Positions 22,936 through 24,183 of a stretch of DNA of 24,183 nucleotides are shown piece after piece (the stretch's first letter is position 1; the number at the start of each line of letters is the position of its first letter). The position numbers and the translations under genes are program-made. This stretch comes from STD1-80 sp043802745 (GTDB taxonomy: Bacteria > Patescibacteriota > Minisyncoccia > Minisyncoccales > CG1-02-41-26): the NCBI GenBank assembly GCA_043802745.1, contig JAZDKU010000024.1, positions 1-24,183 on the forward strand, written 5' to 3'. The notes below the pieces were generated by a model, which had not been told where the DNA came from, made no database searches, and saw only the letters and a program-made list of their open reading frames with translations.

Positions 22936-23631
22936 ATGCCTTACATATTTTTAGATGAAAGCGGACAATTTAGTAAACATAATGGTGAAAATTTTTTTGT
23001 TGTAGCCTCCTTTACTGTTGGTAATTGGCGGCGGACAGAAAGACAATTTTATTCCTGGCAAAGACTTAGATTCCCTAAAAAACTTTGCTCTCAATCGGAA
23101 ATTAAGTTTTCGGGAATTAAAATTACCGAAAAGCTTCGATTAAAGACTTTAAAATTTATCGCTAATCTTGACGTTAGAATTAACTACTCATTTTTATTGA
23201 AACAGAATATTCCCGATGATTACAAGCAAAAAGATAAACTCCAAAGCGGGCTTTTATACACGAATATTATTGGCGAGACATTAGAAATGTATTTGCCGAC
23301 TACTGATTCAGAGTTTAGGGTATTTTGCGATGAACGCCACCTAAAGGGCATAAAGCGTTCGGAATTTAAAAGACTTCTTACTGCTAGACTATTACCCCAA
23401 TTGCCGAAAAATTCTATTATTCAAATTGAGATGGTTAGCTCTGCTCAAAATGCAAACATTCAGATTGCTGACTGGATAGCTGGCGCTTTAGCGTGGTCTT
23501 TAGAGGGTAAACCTCTTGGCAAAGATTGCTGTGCGATTTTGAAGAATAATATTTTAAAAGAGGGTAAAGAGCTGTTTCAAAATTATTGGGATAATAAATT
23601 TTTAAAACAAAAATCCCAATCAAAGGATTGA
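22936..23631 (+). CDS. DUF3800-family protein
   Basis: 231 residues. The start Y-I-F-L-D-E-S-G-Q-F is the N-terminal DUF3800 signature, the middle has F-C-D-E-R-H-L near residue 129, and the C-terminal Q-I-A-D-W-I-A-G-A matches the conserved Q-x-A-D-x-I-A-G. The scattered acidic residues (D in L-D-E-S-G, D in C-D-E, D in Q-I-A-D) fit the idea that the family has an RNase H-like fold and could be nucleolytic; activity is not established. The family is common near mobile and defence genes, and several candidate structured RNA families are named after it. Here it ends an operon and a structured element lies immediately downstream. Confidence 0.88.
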   Translation: MPYIFLDESGQFSKHNGENFFVVASFTVGNWRRTERQFYSWQRLRFPKKLCSQSEIKFSGIKITEKLRLKTLKFIANLDVRINYSFLLKQNIPDDYKQKDKLQSGLLYTNIIGETLEMYLPTTDSEFRVFCDERHLKGIKRSEFKRLLTARLLPQLPKNSIIQIEMVSSAQNANIQIADWIAGALAWSLEGKPLGKDCCAILKNNILKEGKELFQNYWDNKFLKQKSQSKD

Positions 23632-23640
23632 GAATTTTGT

Positions 23641-23738
23641 TAGAAGTAGCGTCTTAAAGAATGGTTGTCCACAGCTTAAGTCCCGGATTCTCCGAGGGAA
23701 CACCATGGCATCCTCTAAGCTATTATTGCATACTTCTA
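23641..23738. other. Candidate structured RNA element downstream of DUF3800, strand uncertain
   Basis: TAGAAGTAGC (23641-23650) pairs with GC-A-TACTTCTA (23728-23738), with one bulged A, and closes a 98-nt element. Inside, AGCTTA (23673-23678) pairs with TAAGCT (23716-23721), and CGGA-TTC-TCCG forms a small hairpin. ATGGT-TG-TCC (23661-23670) can pair with GGA-AC-ACCAT (23697-23706) across the inner stem, a possible pseudoknot. It shares short ordered motifs with the RNA at 14674-14760 (read on the same strand). TACTTC can alternatively pair with GAAGTA at 23742-23747. No strong promoter on either strand was found for it. Confidence 0.35.
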
Positions 23739-23782
23739 TTTGAAGTATATCACATAATTTTAAAAAGTAAAGTCAAGGGGAT

Positions 23783-23835
23783 TTATCCACAGGGAGCATT
23801 AAGGTCATTGACTTTTTTTGTGCAATAAGTATAAT
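23783..23835 (+). promoter_or_regulatory. rpoB promoter with upstream DnaA-box consensus
   Basis: TTGACT (23808-23813), a 16-nt spacer and a perfect TATAAT (23830-23835) make a strong promoter. TTATCCACA (23783-23791), a perfect DnaA-box consensus followed by GGG, lies 16 nt upstream of the -35. Transcription would begin near 23842 and leave a leader of about 200 nt before rpoB. Confidence 0.75.
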
Positions 23836-23841
23836 GGTAAT

Positions 23842-24042
23842 TAATAAGGACTTGACATTTACCGATTTGTTTTTCAAACTTTTTAAGACATAGAAACACA
23901 AAAAAAATAAGCTCCCGATTGTTGGAGGTATTTTTGTTGTTTTTTATTTTAAAACTTTTTCGCTTGCCCTGAAGACCTTGAAGGGCAAACTCTCTCCCTT
24001 AATTAATGCAAGGTAATGCCCAGCATGACTTTGCTAAGTCAC
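23842..24042 (+). promoter_or_regulatory. Structured rpoB 5' leader
   Basis: No gene lies in this leader. Hairpin one pairs CTCC (23912-23915) with GGAG (23924-23927) and runs into a T-rich tract (23928-23950), an attenuator-like arrangement, although the stem is weak. Hairpin two pairs TTGCCCT (23964-23970) with AGGGCAA (23982-23988), perfect over 7 bp with an 11-nt loop. AAGG at 24010-24013 is the only ribosome-binding-like site near the start codons. Confidence 0.5.
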
Positions 24043-24183
24043 ATGCAAATAAAAAGCTTTTCTAAATCAAAACTGTCTTTTCATTTACCCTATTTATTGC
24101 AACTGCAAAAAGACAGCTGGAATCAGTTGTGGGAAAAAGAAATCCAAGAGCTTTTTGAGGAAATGTTCCCCATAAGAGATTAC
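24043..24183 (+). CDS. rpoB: RNA polymerase beta subunit RpoB, N-terminal fragment (runs off window)
   Basis: The 47 visible residues end at the window edge. L-P-Y-L-L-Q-L-Q-K-D-S-W-N-Q-L-W followed by I-Q-E-L-F-E-E-M-F-P-I-R-D-Y matches the start of bacterial beta, where L-P-x-L-I-x-I-Q-x-x-S precedes F-L and then L-x-x-x-F-P-I-x-D. The subunit forms half of the polymerase active-site cleft. In-frame ATGs at 24016 and 24025 are alternatives; the one at 24025 is best spaced (11 nt) from AAGG at 24010-24013, so the protein may be six residues longer. It appears transcribed from its own promoter, with no rplJ/rplL gene directly upstream. Confidence 0.88.
   Translation, partial: MQIKSFSKSKLSFHLPYLLQLQKDSWNQLWEKEIQELFEEMFPIRDY

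Noticed and set aside
23834..23893. 19-codon ORF starting next to the rpoB -10 box
   Set aside because: Its ATG overlaps the TATAAT box, so it would not be in the transcript from that promoter.
1..24183. Alternative genetic code with UGA as glycine
   Set aside because: Clear housekeeping genes end in TGA at the expected length, and no gene needs in-frame UGA to be read.
1..24183. CRISPR array, tRNA or rRNA genes
   Set aside because: No regularly spaced direct repeats with unique spacers, no cloverleaf-like sequence and no rRNA motifs were seen.

Overview
The window looks like a chromosomal segment of a Patescibacteria/CPR bacterium, probably of the Parcubacteria type. The support is low GC content, short genes with tiny or 4-nt overlaps, weak or absent Shine-Dalgarno sites, a compact Gram-positive-like type IV pilus locus with no outer-membrane secretin, and AT-rich repeat tracts inside coding sequences. 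UGA acts as a normal stop (pilN, pilB and ligA all end in TGA), so this is not a code-25 Gracilibacteria/SR1 lineage. The taxonomic call is inference from gene content and style, not from a marker phylogeny.

Layout. Positions 3-173 hold the 3' tail of a DDE integrase-type transposase. Positions 180-7687 are a tightly packed type IV pilus assembly operon: pilM, pilN, pilO, a membrane-anchored PKD protein that resembles a PilP substitute, pilB, a CheY-like receiver, pilT and pilC. Positions 7714-8907 carry two tandem major-pilin-like genes, each with a promoter-like region and a strong hairpin terminator. Positions 8921-11730 hold a frameshifted prepilin peptidase (pilD) followed by four minor pilin genes (GspH/FimT-, PilV-, PilW- and PilX-like), and then ligA (11732-13735). 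The machinery makes a retractable pilus: PilB and PilT power extension and retraction, PilC is the platform, PilM/N/O and the PKD protein form the alignment complex, and PilD processes the pilins.

Positions 13748-15356 break the housekeeping synteny. Two small membrane-protein genes lie on the minus strand, followed by an 87-nt minus-strand RNA candidate with its own promoter and terminator, then an unrecognised 167-aa gene just upstream of rodA. After rodA (15363-16454) comes an accessory block. It begins with a two-gene type III-like restriction-modification system in the order res-mod (16481-21942). It continues with a separately promoted three-gene operon (22127-23631) that encodes an unknown 124-aa protein, a two-helix membrane protein and a DUF3800 protein. 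The last 550 bases hold a second structured element with motifs shared with the RNA near 14.7 kb, a strong promoter, a structured leader of about 200 nt, and the start of rpoB running off the window.

The most noteworthy items are: the two related RNA-like elements at 14674-14760 and 23641-23738; DnaA-box-like nonamers upstream of three promoters; AT-rich repeat insertions in pilD and ligA; a codon-usage mosaic in the Mod target-recognition region; and the DUF3800 operon next to the restriction-modification system. All functional calls come from reading motifs by eye; no database search was run.
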